Numbered from the stretch's first letter, positions 22,860 through 36,462 are shown. The stretch is 64,000 nt of DNA from Enoplolaimus lenunculus (GCA_030248215.1 JASANG010001546.1:558001-622000), one strand, 5' to 3'. The notes: generated from the letters alone by a model not told the origin. A program made the numbers and translations.

Positions 22860-24129
22860 TTGCTCGCGTTAAAATTATTAACATATAATGACAGAATGTC
22901 TCGTTAATACATACCACTCTGAAAATCTGAAGATATGTCTAAAATCATCAATGCGCAATTTCATAAAATTACGAAATGAAATGTCGCGAAGTTCATAAAA
23001 CGTAAAAGTGACAGAATTTCGTAGAAATTAAGGAAATCGCATAAACAATAAATTAAACGAGCGAACCAGTTTTTGCTTAACATTTTATACAGGTAGAAAT
23101 TTGAAAACAACCTCATGATCGAAAATGTAAATTTTAGCGTTAATAAAATTATACTTCAATGTGAACAAATCTTTGAAAAATCGACAGATATACGAAACAA
23201 TGCATTATATGAGAAGTGCGGCGCTAAAAGGTGCTCTGCACTTTATGATTTTAAAAGAAAGAACCACCAGCAACTCCGGGGTTCTGATCTTCTTTATAAA
23301 AGCGGAAAAGTGCTGCTTCACTGAACACAAAATATATTTTGGGTAAACACGGAACTGTTCTGTTTTGCGCTGAAACAAAATAAATATCGAAAGCTAACAC
23401 CCTAACAACCATAATCCGTTACCAAGACAACAGTGATATGTGCAAGTTCCAGGAAAGCCTGGTAAAGGCATCTTTCCGGCCGCAATATTAAAATTTGCTC
23501 GCGTTAAAATTATTAACATATAATGACAGAATGTCTCGTTAATACATTCCACTCTGAAAATCTGAAGATATGTCTAAAATCATCAATGCGCAATTTCATA
23601 AAATTACGAAATGAAATGTCGCGAAGTTCATAAAACGTAAAAGTGACAGAATTTCGTAGAAATTAAGGAAATCGCATAAACAATAAATTAAACGAGCGAA
23701 CCAGTTTTTGCTTAACATTTTATACAGGTAGAAATTTGAAAACAACCTCATGATCGAAAATGTAAATTTTAGCGTTAATAAAATTATACTTCAATGTGAA
23801 CAAATCTTTGAAAAATCGACAGATATACGAAACAATGCATTATATGAGAAGTGCGGCGCTAAAAGGTGCTCTGCACTTTATGATTTTAAAAGAAAGAACC
23901 ACCAGCAACTCCGGGGTTCTGATCTTCTTTATAAAAGCGGAAAAGTGCTGCTTCACTGAACACAAAATATATTTTGGGTAAACACGGAACTGTTTTGTTT
24001 TGCGCTGAAACAAAATAACTATCGAAAGCTAACACCCTAACAACCATAATCCGTTACCAAGACAACAGTGATATGTGCAAGGTCCAGGAAAGCCTGGTAA
24101 AGGCATCTTTCCGGCCGCAATATTAAAAT
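22860..24129 (+). repeat. 635-bp tandem duplication
   Basis: 22860-23494 is repeated head to tail as 23495-24129 with an exact 635-bp offset and only about four or five substitutions noticed (for example CATACC/CATTCC and CTGTTCTG/CTGTTTTG). Each copy has the same 69-codon and 61-codon open frames, neither resembling a known family. The near-identity implies a recent event or ongoing homogenisation. Confidence 0.95.
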
Positions 24130-25640
24130 AAAAATTTCAGGCATACAACTCACAATATTAATCTAGAACTCAGATACCGCTTTTGGTTTACTAACGCAAG
24201 TATAAACATTGCGTAAGAAACAACCAAAAATTGTAACATCAAATAAATACAAAATGTGAATAAATCAGGCCCCTGACACTTGAGCAAAAGTAGTTCCGGA
24301 TGAGGCGTGAGAAAAACCAATTTTTGCCGCTGTCCATGAAGTTTTGTCGCTCGTACGCAACTTTTGCTAAAATGAGTATACTTAAAAAAAGTTTATTTCC
24401 CGCTATTTTTTTGTTTTTCCATCCATTCAAAAAGCCGAATTTAGATTGATCTTTCCGGTGTCCAGGCCTAAAACTTAATTTTAAAACTAAGCGTAAAAGG
24501 CCAATATTTATCGTGGGCCATGTTTTTAAATGCGACCATCTGTTTTATACTGCATACCAATGTAGATGCTAAACCACTGCTCGGAAGCATGGTTGGAATC
24601 GACCTTGGACAAGACCCGGCGGTTCCGGACCGAACCCGGGCGGACATTTTGGGCCCGTTGGCCTATGCAAACCGAGTCCGGGCCGCCAGCCGAAATAAAT
24701 CGCCAAGCCTTAATAGTGTTTAATATTTCGATTGGCGGTGCAAATAGCTTGTATACACACATCGTTAATATGACGACATTTTCAAGCCAAGTTTGATTCT
24801 CTCTGCTTTTGGTGGGATATATTGGTTGGCCGAACTTCTGCAATTGGCTCCGAGACTGATTTCAGAGCATAATGGTGACATCAAAAAATCATTAAACGTT
24901 ATCTTCAATTTCCATCAAGAATCGCCGTAATGTATAATTGATCGGTGACGCATTGCGACAACCAGCGGCGGATCCAAGAATTTCCGACGAGGGGCGGGGT
25001 AGTAGATGTTGTTAAACGCAAAAATTGTTTGTATTTTCTCACGACAGATTGACATCTATGGCAAGTGTTGTAATTCTGGCAATTTTGGCAGGGAAATTTT
25101 CCGCATTTTTTATAACAGTTGTGTTGTTCAGTGAACTTGGAACTTTCAAACACTTTTTGTCCTTTTGAATGTCAAAATTTTATTGAAAAAAGGCGTAATA
25201 CACAACAGCTCATAGATTATTGTTCAAATCTACAAATTGAACACTATTGTCCGGATGCCGCTGCTTTACTTCCGATTGTCTTTTCGGCTCGCTTCAGTAA
25301 ATTTGGTTCAATAAATGTTATTTTTTCAATGATTACGAAAGACTACAGTTGCACGAAATTTAAAAGTTCAATTTTTATCCGAAGGCAGCTGATCGAAAAT
25401 GTTTTGCACGCAATGCTCAAAAGAGACCGTATGCTTTTTCTAGGTCTTTCAGTCCTCTTTCCTCCAGTTGGAAAGTGCCCCATTGTGAACATACGCCGGT
25501 ACTGTTGTGCTAAGCGGATAACGGAAACGGAAACGGAAAACGGATATTGAAGTATAAATGTTTCAAAAATGTTTTTTCTGTCAACACAATTGAGGCGTGT
25601 ATATATTCACCGGTCTTTTAAAAATATTAAAGAGAAAATG

Positions 25641-25823
25641 ACCAATGTAAAGAAAAGGGGCGGAACAGCATTATAAGCATATTCCTGAGCCTATGCCTAA
25701 AAGCCTAAGCTTAAGCCTAAGCGTAAGCCTAAGCCTAAGCCAAGCAAAAAAAATAGTCCAAAGCTTATGCTTACTCTATTGCAGTCCCACAAAAAAACGT
25801 TCCACCCTGATCTTTACATGGGC
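25641..25823. mobile_element. MITE with TTAGGC-complement array
   Basis: The ends ACCAATGTAAAGAAAAGGGGC and the inverse CCCTGATCTTTACATGGGCC enclose a run of CCTAAGCCTAAG hexamers and the landmark AAAAAATAGTCCAAAGCTTATG. It lies among GGAAAC hexamer-rich sequence (25515-26060) that may be a further inverted-repeat element into which it inserted. Confidence 0.8.
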
Positions 25824-27073
25824 CGCGGAAACGATGGATGCATCGAAATTTTAAAGATTTTGGTTAAATTTCGTAATTTTTATTTCATTTCGAACAACAT
25901 ATCTGTAACGAAAAATTGCTATATATTTATATAAGTGATTTTTATGGCTAAATTTGAACTTAAAAATAACAATTTTTTTTCTACTTCAGTAATGAAAACG
26001 GAAACGGAAACAGACACTGGTTTTTAAAGAAAAGCGGAAACAGATATCCGGTTAAATACAAGTCATATGTAAATATCAGGAGTTCCACTAAACGCATATA
26101 CTAAATTCGCAAGCAAAATTCAAATATTTTCGAGTTTAAAAATAAAGGAGTATAATATTGGGTAATTTTCCAAATTTACAATTTGTTGAGATATAGAAGT
26201 CATTATTCTCAAAGTGAAAACACAACGTTTTCTCACACAAGTTGCAATAATCATATTAATAATTTGCGTTCCATTTTCATTTTTCTTTATATGAATTTAA
26301 ATGGCTTTGAAATCAGGAATCTGTTCGTAGACGGAGGCAAAAAATTTTTCCAACCATAGAATTTTTTCAATGCAGTTGACAAAATTTTCCGACAAGGAAG
26401 TCGAGGTTAGCAGAATCAGTTTCAGGGGCGCCTTTCGCTGACCCTCTGCACTAATTACGGATCAGCAGTTTACTGGAATTGTTCTCAAATTTTTTGAGAC
26501 TTTTCACAAAATAATACAGTATAAAATGTTTTAAGTGTATTTTGTTTATTTTAAAACTCAATTTTTAAGTTTCGCATTCTATTGAACTGCATTGAATGTA
26601 TTTTACGTATTGTGATCAATGGTGGAACAGTTGTGAACCGAAAGGTTTTGCTATAAAATATTTTATTGGTTTAACAAATTTGAATATACTTTCTATTTTG
26701 GGCCACTTTCTGCTTTATCGATTGACGAAAAATAAGCAGCCTTCAAAACGGTGCTAAACTAAAAGTTAAGGTGCCTTTTTAGGCTCCTTACGCTTCCATC
26801 CCTCATATAAGCATAAGCCTGAGCCTAAGCATAATAATTCTATCCGGTAATCGAAGATTTGTGTCAATATTTTAAAACTTCTGAAACTGCTAATTTAAAA
26901 CCTTACTGAAAGCGACTCCTACGATTAACTGTGAGTTCTGGCTCAAAGGGATACTCGTACTCAAGGATCGACTGTCCACCTGGCACAACGGACAAATGCC
27001 CTGTGGGTACAGCTGCATATCTTTGCACATACCTACAGGTGTTCATGTCACGAATTAAAAAATCAAAATTAAA

Positions 27074-27334
27074 GGGTTACGCTATACTTTTTTGACGTCC
27101 GGCGCCGTCCGTCATCCGACCGGTGCCGTCATGTCTGCGTCCATCTTCCGTACGGCGCCGTCCGTCATCGTGCGTCACCAGACGGTGTCGTCCGTCGATG
27201 TCCGTCACCCGCGCGGCGTCGTCCGTCACCGTGCGGTATCGTAAGTACGCAAATAAATCGCGTACGATAACGCATGGTGATGGACGGTGACGGACAGCGC
27301 CGGACAGCCCCGGACGTCAAGTATAGCGCAACCC
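27074..27334. mobile_element. PIF/Harbinger-like MITE, 261 bp, well preserved
   Basis: It starts GGGTTACGCTATACTTTTTT and ends with the inverse GTATAGCGCAACCC. The body alternates GTCCGGCGCCGTCCGTCA motifs and has the centre CGTACGATAACGCATGGTGA. This is the clearest full copy for defining the family, although its target duplication is not obvious. Confidence 0.8.
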
Positions 27335-29533
27335 ATATTCGATTCTTTTATACTTCCAACACACAGTTAAGATTTATGCTTAAGCATAAACTTATGCTGC
27401 ATCCCCTCCGGCTTAGCTTCTGACAAATTGTTAGGTACCGGTTTAAGCTTAGGCAATCCTTGTCCAAAACCTAAAGCCAAAGCTGCCCTAAGCCTCGGTG
27501 GGATGTACAACAGCCGTATTCTCAAATATTTTTTTCTTGACACAAATTTTGACAAAAAAACTGTTTTAATGTCAAGGTGAAAAATGTTTCAAAATAATAC
27601 TAATTTTTAGACGATATTTGAATATTTGTTTTTACGGAATGCGTTGTAGTGTATGTGTTTGTGACGAGTGCGTTTTATATATGTGTTCAGTTGTTATATT
27701 TTGTATTATTATGGATTCATACATGACTTCACTAACCTATTAACCTAAAACAAACTTTTAAAAGTGACAGTGAAATGAAATATTTTTTCGTTTTTCGTGT
27801 CCGACTGGTCGTCAAAATTAAAAACTTTACACAAAAACACTGTTTTTAACATTTAAAATCTAAAATCACAGTAATGTGTCGACTTATAGTTGCTTGTAGA
27901 AGCTCCCTTGAAGAATGGAAAACATAAATGTGAGTACAGAAATTTTAACTTTAGTCTTATATTTGAGAAAAATACTTAAATTTAAAATTTTGTTTTTGAT
28001 TTTAACAGGCCGACCAGTAAAAGTAACGCAATGGATGTAGTTTTAAAGCAAAGAATTGTATTCAATTAATTCAAGGAATACCTATTTGGAAACTACATGA
28101 GATCAGCGTAGCTTTGCAAGCGAGAATTATTATTTATAATTTGGCAATTACTGTTGTGGAGAACGCGTGGAAACCTTGTTAGCTTAGAATACATTTAATG
28201 CTTAAAAAATCGCGGCTATTACAAGGGGGTGAGATAGTAGTGCAAGGCGCCACCCCCGGCGTACCCTAAATTTCGACCCAGTGTCAGCGGCCCATATTTT
28301 GTGACAGAATAACAGCCATCAAAAATACTATAAATCCTAAGCCCTACAGTGTAAATTGTTGAAATTTAATTTATTTGTCACATTTTCTCTCATTTTCGCA
28401 CATTAAACGTGTCAAGAAAAATTTATTTTACTTAATAATTTTAAATTATATACATTGCATACTAGCAGATATTTATGGCTTGTGTCCTGCTATATTATAT
28501 TTTTGTGTTTATCTGGTAAATAAATACATTTTTTCAATATTTACAACATTTTTTTCAATCAGAAAAATTTAAAACATTAAAATTCAAACCAAATCGACTG
28601 GTTTCACTCTGGTGTTCTCGTGTCAATCCACATCACTGCTAAATGTTGATGTGTCGATATGAAAAGTATTTAAAAAATAACGAGTAGCTTGAGTTGAATT
28701 TAACATAAATTAGCTTGTTTGAAACAGTTTTTGTTCGGCTAATTTAACGCAGTTTCGTAGTAAATATTAAGAAATTAACAATTGTATATTGGGAAATGTA
28801 AGGTTTTTCATGTTTTGCGCGCCGTCAGTTCCTGAAAGCTGAAAAAATTTATTGCTGTTTAAAGACAAATATGCGTTACATTTGACACAGTGCTTGCTTT
28901 ATTGTGTTGGTAGCATTGTAAACATACACATTATATATATGTATATATTCATGGGCGACGGTAAATATCTGTCATGGGGTGCAATTTAACCTCTTTGACT
29001 CCCTCAGTTAAGCCCTATTCCCACGTGCAAAATTTTACAGCGAGAACTCACAGCTGCAACTGACACGAGTTTGTTGCAGCTGCAAGTGTTTGCAAAGAAA
29101 CATTATTTTCATTCTGAGTCTAGACATGAATCTAACATAAATAATTTGCACACAACTGCAATAAATATATGTGCGAATTAATAAATTTAATAGCATGAGT
29201 TTTATTGTCAAAAATTTGAAGTTTTAAGAACTTCACGGCTGTTTAGTGACTAAACTTGCACGTGTGAATATGGCTTTCCCCTAAGCAATTTATTTAGTAA
29301 AAATATTTCTTTAAATAACGCAAAATTTCACAACAGCGCCAGCTTATTTAAATTTGATCCATTTATCCACCGAATCCCAGTTGTACACGTCCATATCATC
29401 CAGTTTGGGTGTATAAATTCAAATAACGGTGTATTTAATGATAAAATCTGCGGTTTCTGCCGTAACAACAAATACATTTTTGTAAATTATTAATATCGAA
29501 AACTCGAAAAATGAAACAAATACGTGGAAAAAT

Positions 29534-29746
29534 GGTCCAATGAAAAGAACAGGGGCGGAACAGTATTATAAGCATGTTCCTAAACCTAAGCCTAAGCCTA
29601 AGCCTAAACCTAAACATAAGCATAAGAATGAGCATATTCCAAAGCCTAAGCCTAAACCTAAGCCAAGGAAAAAATAGTCTAAAGCTTAAGCTTACGCTAT
29701 TGTAGTCCCACAGACAAACTCTCCGCACCTGATCTTCACGTGGGCC
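29534..29746. mobile_element. MITE with TTAGGC-complement array
   Basis: The ends GGTCCAATGAAAAGAACAGGG and the inverse GATCTTCACGTGGGCC flank about six CCTAAG hexamers, ATAAGCATAAG and the landmark AAAAAATAGTCTAAAGC. Same subfamily and orientation as 25641-25823. Confidence 0.8.
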
Positions 29747-30778
29747 GAAAAATGGTAAAAATCCAAAAACAAATTTTATAGTAAAACTGCGAAATTAGTC
29801 AAACTTAACAGTACAGGCAACAGGTTTATCAAAACAATTTAAAAGCAACCAGTCCACATCAAACACAAATATGGAAATTTAACCCTGAATATTTACTTAC
29901 ACCAAAATCAACTAAAATATGCAAAATTACGTTTATTGTTTCAACTTTAAGACTTCGACAAACATTCAAATCCGGCTGATTTTGAAAAAATACTTAATTT
30001 AATTTCTGTAAATCTCAGACAAAAAATTGTCTGAAACAAATTTAACCCGAACATTTTCATCAACGGTAATATTACATTGTGCTGGTTTAAGCTTAGGCTT
30101 ACGAATGTTCTATACATTAGCTAAAAATGGGTAAACACTCTTATAATATACCTATCTGTCCCATTTTGTAACGTGGACGTCTGAAACATGAATTTCAGGA
30201 TTGCCAGACCAACTTTTCTATGCCACTGCGTCCATTTGGACGATGTCAACATAAAACAGGTGTCTGTTATCATATGATTGGTGGAAAGGTTAGCCTCCTG
30301 CGTAGCTTAGTTGGTCCATTAAAAGATTCTAAATAAAAAATTAATCACAGAGGTTCACGACAATGAAACCGTGTATGGGTTGAAAACTAAATATACGGAA
30401 CTAAGAGCAAAAAATGCGGAATAAAAACTGTCGAAAAATTGACGAAATTTTTCCAAAAATCATTTTTGGGCGAAAGCGATAATTAAAATAATCGCAGTGT
30501 TTGCCGAGTAGGCTTTAGCTGGATGGTCTATAGATTTTAAATTTTTGGGACCAGTATGGTTGAGAACTGGACGGTCTGAGCTTTGAGCCAAATAGTATAT
30601 TTAGTTTATTTATTAAAGCTTAAATTTATGTCAATTTTACCCGTAGAAGCGGGGCCCAAAATATGACCAAAATAAAACCAACTCCGGATCCGTTCAGCTA
30701 AAAAGTGTTAGGCGTTGGTTAGTAATTTAATGCAAAATATTAGTAGACAACTGTGTGATATTTGCTTAGTTATAAAAG

Positions 30779-31180
30779 GAAAATGTACGAAATATGGACC
30801 TCCTAATAAGAAAAATGATCTATCTGATTGGCCTCGACGAGTTGAGTTCAACATCACCATTTTTATACCTGTATGACCAACGATTCAAAAGTTATGACTC
30901 AGTTAAGTGTAATTCTAGTACGCACAGATTTGCTTAGAAAGTACTTCCTATGAATTAACATATTTGCAAAATATAAGCTTCACCATAGTTATTCGTTGTA
31001 TAAATTGGGTATGTGGTTGCTGATGTTTTGTATGGTGTAAAGCTAAAATAAAGAGCAGTAACTTTTGAACCAGGGGCCCTGCCGATTTGAAAAGGTACCA
31101 CTGAAGTCAGAAGTCAATATCTATAAAATAAGAATCTTTCCATTATATTCCTCTACAAGTCCACACTCCGTACCTCCACC
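30779..31180. mobile_element. TIR element, GGCGGAGGTAC...GGACCC family, copy 1
   Basis: The left end GGAAAATGTACGAAATATGGACC pairs with the right end GTCCACACTCCGTACCTCCACC. Inside it shares ordered blocks with 57034-57296 (CGACGA, GAGTTCAAC, ACCATTTTTATACC, CAAAAGTTATG, AAAATATAAGCTT). It is diverged and has no reading frame. Confidence 0.65.
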
Positions 31181-31381
31181 CAATTGAAGAACTTAAATTT
31201 TAAACCAAATTAAAAGTGTACCAATTGAAGATATATTTTAATTTTAGCTTTAAGTATAAAACTGGTAGAAATTCGACAACGAACGAAACCTTTGTGTAAT
31301 ATGCGGTCAAAAGACACCAACTGAAACTTTTTAAACATTTCTAAACTGTTTATAAACAAAATTCTTAATTTGGAAATCTAA

Positions 31382-31449
<68 letters not shown>

Positions 31450-31457
31450 CATTATTA
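31382..31457. repeat. (ATT)n microsatellite
   Basis: A near-perfect run of about 23 ATT trinucleotides, with one ATC interruption towards the right end. Confidence 0.98.
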
Positions 31458-32323
31458 CGCAGCAGACAAACAGAACAATAGTCAACTGAAAACCAGATTG
31501 ACGCGTTGGAGCGTCTTCAGTATGTCTCCCGTCATTAAAAGATGTTCATTTGCATTCGGTCATCAGAAAAGATATAATCTACAACTTTGCTTTTAATTTT
31601 GCGAAAAAAATGTTTTAAATTAAAGAAACCAAACTTTTCGCTGACACCTGCTGTGTGCGTCAAAATGAATGAAAGAAAACAAAAATGAGTGAATAATGAG
31701 AACGAAATCTGAAAGAAGGAAATTCCAAAAAAATAAAGACGTTGCCCGATAATAAAGGAATAGGAGTCAAAAACCTGGTTTGTAATTTTTGTGTTCGAAT
31801 GTTTAGTAATTTTTTCGCCGTTGGTAATACAAAAAATCTCCGTTTTAAAATTTTTCACAAAATTGAACCCCCCTTTGCCAAATCTTGGCTACGACACTGG
31901 CAGCAAATGTATTTCTAATATATTTTACACTCTCAAATTTAAGAGTATTTTATTAGCATTTATGTATACGAATATAACAAATTTTCATATATATTTGTTT
32001 TTACTCGTTTTAACGAATCGATTGAGTTAAAATTTATGCTTGACTTCACTTTATAGTTTTGTTTTCAAATTGATAAAAAAATATATAATTTTTGCACAAA
32101 ATGGATACAGGTAAAAAAACGTTCAAATATACGAGCGAGGTTTTACTAATTAAATAATTAGTAGGCGTTCAAAGGCCACTGAGCTTATATCTTTTGTATC
32201 CAGATTAAAACTAAAAGCGGCTTTAAACTGTTTTGAAAAAATATCCAAGTTTTATTTGCCAAAAGTGTGGTAGGGTTAACCAGAATAAATCTTGAAATTT
32301 GGTAACTTTAAGTATATTCTCAC

Positions 32324-32412
32324 AGGTGGTGCGTCAGAGTGAAGGGCAACTGTAGTCCGGGGGTCGATGTCGGTGCCCATAGGGTAAATCATCGACAGGT
32401 TTTTTCGGAATG
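32324..32412 (-). CDS. Possible orphan exon of an amidohydrolase-3 (YtcJ-like) enzyme
   Basis: On the minus strand a TTAG acceptor precedes an open stretch encoding NLSMIYPMGTDIDPRTTVAL followed by HSDAPP, which ends at a good GTGAGA donor. The SDAP motif preceded by a hydrophobic strand resembles the late metal-ligand region of YtcJ-type metal-dependent hydrolases. No partner exons were found nearby, so it may be chance, a relic, or part of a gene whose other exons were missed. Confidence 0.25.
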
Positions 32413-33069
32413 CTAAGGCGAGGAGGGAAAGGTAGTCGTCTGTTGTAAGCCAGTATTTCGAGTTTGTTACCAAATTGAAGTGATTCCGAAAGTTAGTACC
32501 TAACAGGCCTGTAGCCAGCTTCTTTTCAAAACGAGGCATACACGGGTTTTCGATAACTTAGCAAGCAAGGTTGACAATTTTTTCGGGGGCCAAAATTATT
32601 GCAGGGGTGGGAGCCCCTCACACCCTTCTGGCTATGGACTCTGTGCCAAAGTGTAAATGTTCTTTTACATTTTATACGATTAGCGTCTATTTATTTCGAT
32701 ATATAACCAGGGTCGTATTATGACAAAACAGAGCACTGAGGGCGATTTATATTTCGGCCCTCGAAAATAGGTTGCTAAAGTCATTATTCAAAAATATATA
32801 TATTTCTATGTTGAAACAGTCGGTACGGACGCATTGGACGTGCGGGCTGTGATGCCCCAGCCTTATTTTAAGCCAAACGCAAAAGGATCCGGCCGTATAT
32901 TTACGATCTGGAGCAGTTGCAAGGAAACAGTTCAGGGGTTTAATTTTCAGGACCCCCGCAACTGCTGCGCCAGGAATTGAGAAGGATTTCTATACTTGAC
33001 TGAAGTCATTCATTATCTTTTTCAGGTATCACCCCCCAGACGTATATTTAACTTAAATGTTTAAATAAA

Positions 33070-36000
33070 ATGGATTGTTGCGTATTTTTATTAAATATTT
33101 TATTAATTTTTCAACTTCTGCTTGCTTACCCTGTTGGTGTCTCGAGTCATTCGAGTGGCGCCCCATGCAGTGCTGTGAATACACTTCAACCATCATCCGT
33201 TTATCATGGTTTGTCTCAAGATATCAATACAAATCCTCCGCCATTCAGATTGCGAGTCCTGGATGAAGTTGGTGTAATTACGCATAGTTATCAACCTGGC
33301 AAAATATATACAAGTAAAGTTAATAGTGTCATTTGCATGATAAAATTCGCTTTGTTTCCTCAGTACCGCCGCCATCTACCGATGTTAAAATTTTCCCACG
33401 CTATATTTTCCCATGCCAAATTTTTCCCACGCCATATTTTTCAGATACCATCTTTTCCCATGTTATAATTTTCCCACGCCTTATTTTTTCATGTCATATT
33501 TTCCCATGCCTTGTTTTTTCATGATTTGTTTTTCTCATGCCATATATTCCCATTCCATATTTTTCTATGCCATATTTTTATGCCATATTTGCCATATTTT
33601 TCCAATGGTATATTTTTTCACACCATATTATTCTAATGTCATATCCGCTCTCTTTTCTGCCTAAATTCTGGTTTAATCAAACCACTGCATCATAATATAG
33701 CAAAATATCTCCAAGTTCCCAAAAAGTGTGCAATCCGAATCCCGTTAGAATTACACCAAATTTCTGCCAAACTAATCCTGTTAGAATGGTTTTCTCCGGT
33801 TTAAAGAATAGTGAAACTACCCCCCTTAGAATCACTATACTTTTCCCCAAAACTCGTAAATTTCTCAAGTTTCCCCCAGTAATTCCATAAAGTCCCAGTA
33901 TTAAAATACTGCGTGAATCCCCTGCGCTATGCGTCACTCCAGAACGACAACTTTACTGCCCGGATTTCCTTTCACATCGCAAGCCACCTTGGCAATCTTA
34001 TACTCTAAAAATACTCCTCAGTCGAAAATCAAAATCTTCTCAAATCCGTCAACTCTGAACTCACAATATATAAATTGTAAAATTATTTAAAAACACTGCA
34101 ATTTTTACTAAAACCCAACTTAGACTAATTTCGGTCCTGGGTGTCGCCCTGGGTGTCTCAACCTAATTTTCATACTATGACCGAGACCCAGAACTGGAAC
34201 TCTGTCAAGTATCGCAAATTAGATCCCGAGTCCTAGAAACGACAACATTCGACAACAACATAAGACACCCATATTGGCTGATAGTCTAGCTATGTCGTTA
34301 ACTGCAAAAATAGCCAAATATAATATACAATATTATTCAATGGCCACACAGGACCTAGGTAAGTTGAACATTGCGGCACAGCCGTCATAACGTCGATTTT
34401 ATACTTTTACGCCCTAAAGCAACGCCTAAGCCTACCTTTAGTGCAAAGAGAGACTATGTGGAGCCAGGGACTCTGTTAAGGTGTGGTATTGGGTTTGGTT
34501 TTATTTTTACATTTTACTTATTAGTTCGAAATATGATTGAGATTGGCACATCCACTTTACAGCCATTGTTTTAACCTGTTCAGCTACAAAAATCTTCGCG
34601 AGCTTCAGATAAGTTACTTTTACACTGCAAAATTTTCAACATATCAAAGCCTGCATAAGCAGGATACGTCCTCCCATCCCCCCTAATTCGCTACTGCCCA
34701 TTTGTCCAAAATTGGGGCTAATCACGGGTACGACTCGCTGGGTATGCGGCCCATGATTTGGGACCACGTGCGGCATTAACAGGTTTTAACTATGCTTAAG
34801 TTTCAAACACTGTAGGTTGACTTGTTGTTTACTGCATCAACATTGGCATAACTTGGTGCCCCAGGAAAAATCACGGCTGTTGGCTTGACATCTGAGTTTA
34901 AATCAGCCTGGGTCTAAATTATATTATATTTGTTTTTAAACAACGACTTTTGTGTACAATTGTTTTAAACAATTAACAAAATTCAAGCATCCGTTGTTAT
35001 AACTGCCATTTTTGAAAATATACGGTCAATTGACAGTCTACGGACATCTTCCCACAATGAAATGGAAAATTTTGTTGCAACATTTACAAGGGCGAAATAA
35101 AACTTTTTTGGAAAAAATATTCAAATAGGAAAACCACACGATTTTGCGCTGTAAATTAGGCACAAGATTCGAAAGCTGTTTTGGCAAATACCGTTATATA
35201 ATATCGAAGATGTCGCGAACAAATTGCGTAATTAATATTTTTTGCAAAAATAAGTTTCAATTATCAGCCAAAACACACCGATGTTGTTACGTTATCACAC
35301 TTACGGTACATAAATGGCTCATGAACAAGAAACTTTTAGAATAATTATTATTTTATAAATTTAGTGGAAAAATTTGAAACTTTAATTTACGAGTTTTAAA
35401 ACTTGAAAAATGTCAAAATAAATATTAGTAAATTATTTAATTCATTTCAGTCAGAATCAGTGGCAGTTCGTTTTTCCGTGGTTTCTTGCTGCAACCACGA
35501 CTTGCGGACTCGGCCGGACGAGTGTTGGGCAATGAGAAAGTTGGTAAATTCATTGAGGATCGCAACTGGAACCGTGTCGGTATTAAGTTCCAAGATGATT
35601 GTTCAGGACAGGTGGATCAAGATTCAGTAACACATACAGACGAACGGCGGAAATACTATATTAATATACAGTGGCAAACGGATGTACCGGAAGGCCCGGT
35701 TCAATTTGTGTAAGTTGAATTTTTCTGATTTCTAAAAATATTGGCTGTTTTTAAAATCTTTCATTTATTTAAATAATAAAGCTTAAAAGCATTTTTAATG
35801 GATTCTCACAGAAACACGTTCCGCCCAAGTTTTTATTCTAAAACTTTTGAAGTAAACTTTTTCATCTCTGGACTAAATTTCGACGAAGAATAGATCCCAT
35901 ATCCCTTCCCATGCGTACGCCCCTGTTAATAATGTTTTAAGCTTAAACTAGAGTCAAATGTACAGCACCATGTAGCAATTATCAGTTGCTCGCAAATGAC

Positions 36001-36197
36001 GCGAGTCGCACTACTAAAATCTCAAAATTTTGAGTCAAATTTTGCTTAAAACTTTTAACTTGAAAATTAAAAGATTATTATTTTTTGTCTGTTTCAGCGT
36101 CACACTGGTCAAGAATCAAACGTATTTTTGGAAATTCTGGGAACCTTCAGGTGGTTATCTTTCCGTTGACAGCATCGAACCAACTCAGGTAGGTTGA
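33070..36197 (+). CDS. Secreted single-Reeler-domain protein, three exons
   Basis: Exons 33070-33313, 35451-35709 and 36098-36197 join in phase 1 and phase 2 and give 603 nt, 200 residues. Residues 1-19 are a clear signal peptide (hydrophobic NILLIFQLLLA). Residues about 30-190 match the Reeler fold: an initial APC cysteine, TNPPPFRLRV, SYQPGKIYTIRISGSSFFRGFLLQ, the sequence DSAGRVLG, a DDC cysteine, VTHTDERRKYYINIQW and VQFVVTLVKNQTYFW. Reeler modules open reelin and F-spondin, and stand alone in invertebrate secreted defence-type proteins of similar size, which this most resembles. The third exon ends CAG GTA GGT TGA. The GTAGGT could instead be a donor to further exons, so a longer protein is not excluded. 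Two large introns (2.1 and 0.4 kb) are present. The partner and role are unknown. Confidence 0.75.
33390..33650. repeat. Degenerate minisatellite in Reeler intron 1
   Basis: About fifteen imperfect copies of a 15-18 bp unit around TTTTCCCAYGCCATAT, starting about 75 bp after the first exon. Reading frames across it are repeat artefacts. Sequence from about 33720 to 34330 shows nothing recognisable. Confidence 0.8.
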
Positions 36198-36462
36198 ACG
36201 TGGTCGATATTCAATGAAACTCAGAGATGTAAGTGGGTAAAGACTTTTTTACTCGACCAGTACCTTTGTCCGCTTCAATTTTATTTGTTGTACCAGGGGT
36301 AATAGCTGCGCGAGCTTCACCCAGGGCTCGTATTCACCCACTCTCATTTTTTCTGTATTCAAAAGTCTAATTTTGTATGATTCAAACTGAGCTAAAGCAT
36401 TCGTTGCTTGTCCAGCACTCACCGGCATTGAGATATGGGTTTATATACGTCATGGCGTTTAA

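Larger units (their letters stand above)
24130..33069. other. 9-kb intergenic interval, mobile elements only
   Basis: Between the tandem duplication and the Reeler gene no complete gene was recognised. It contains MITEs at 25641-25823, 27074-27334, 29534-29746 and 30779-31180, a trinucleotide microsatellite at 31382-31457, and one possible orphan exon at 32324-32412. The 143-codon frame at 25119-25550 resembles nothing known to me. Confidence 0.5.

Noticed and set aside
25119-25550. 143-codon plus-strand frame
   Set aside because: No recognisable domain, no splice or family support, and it lies in repeat-rich sequence. It cannot be excluded as an orphan gene.
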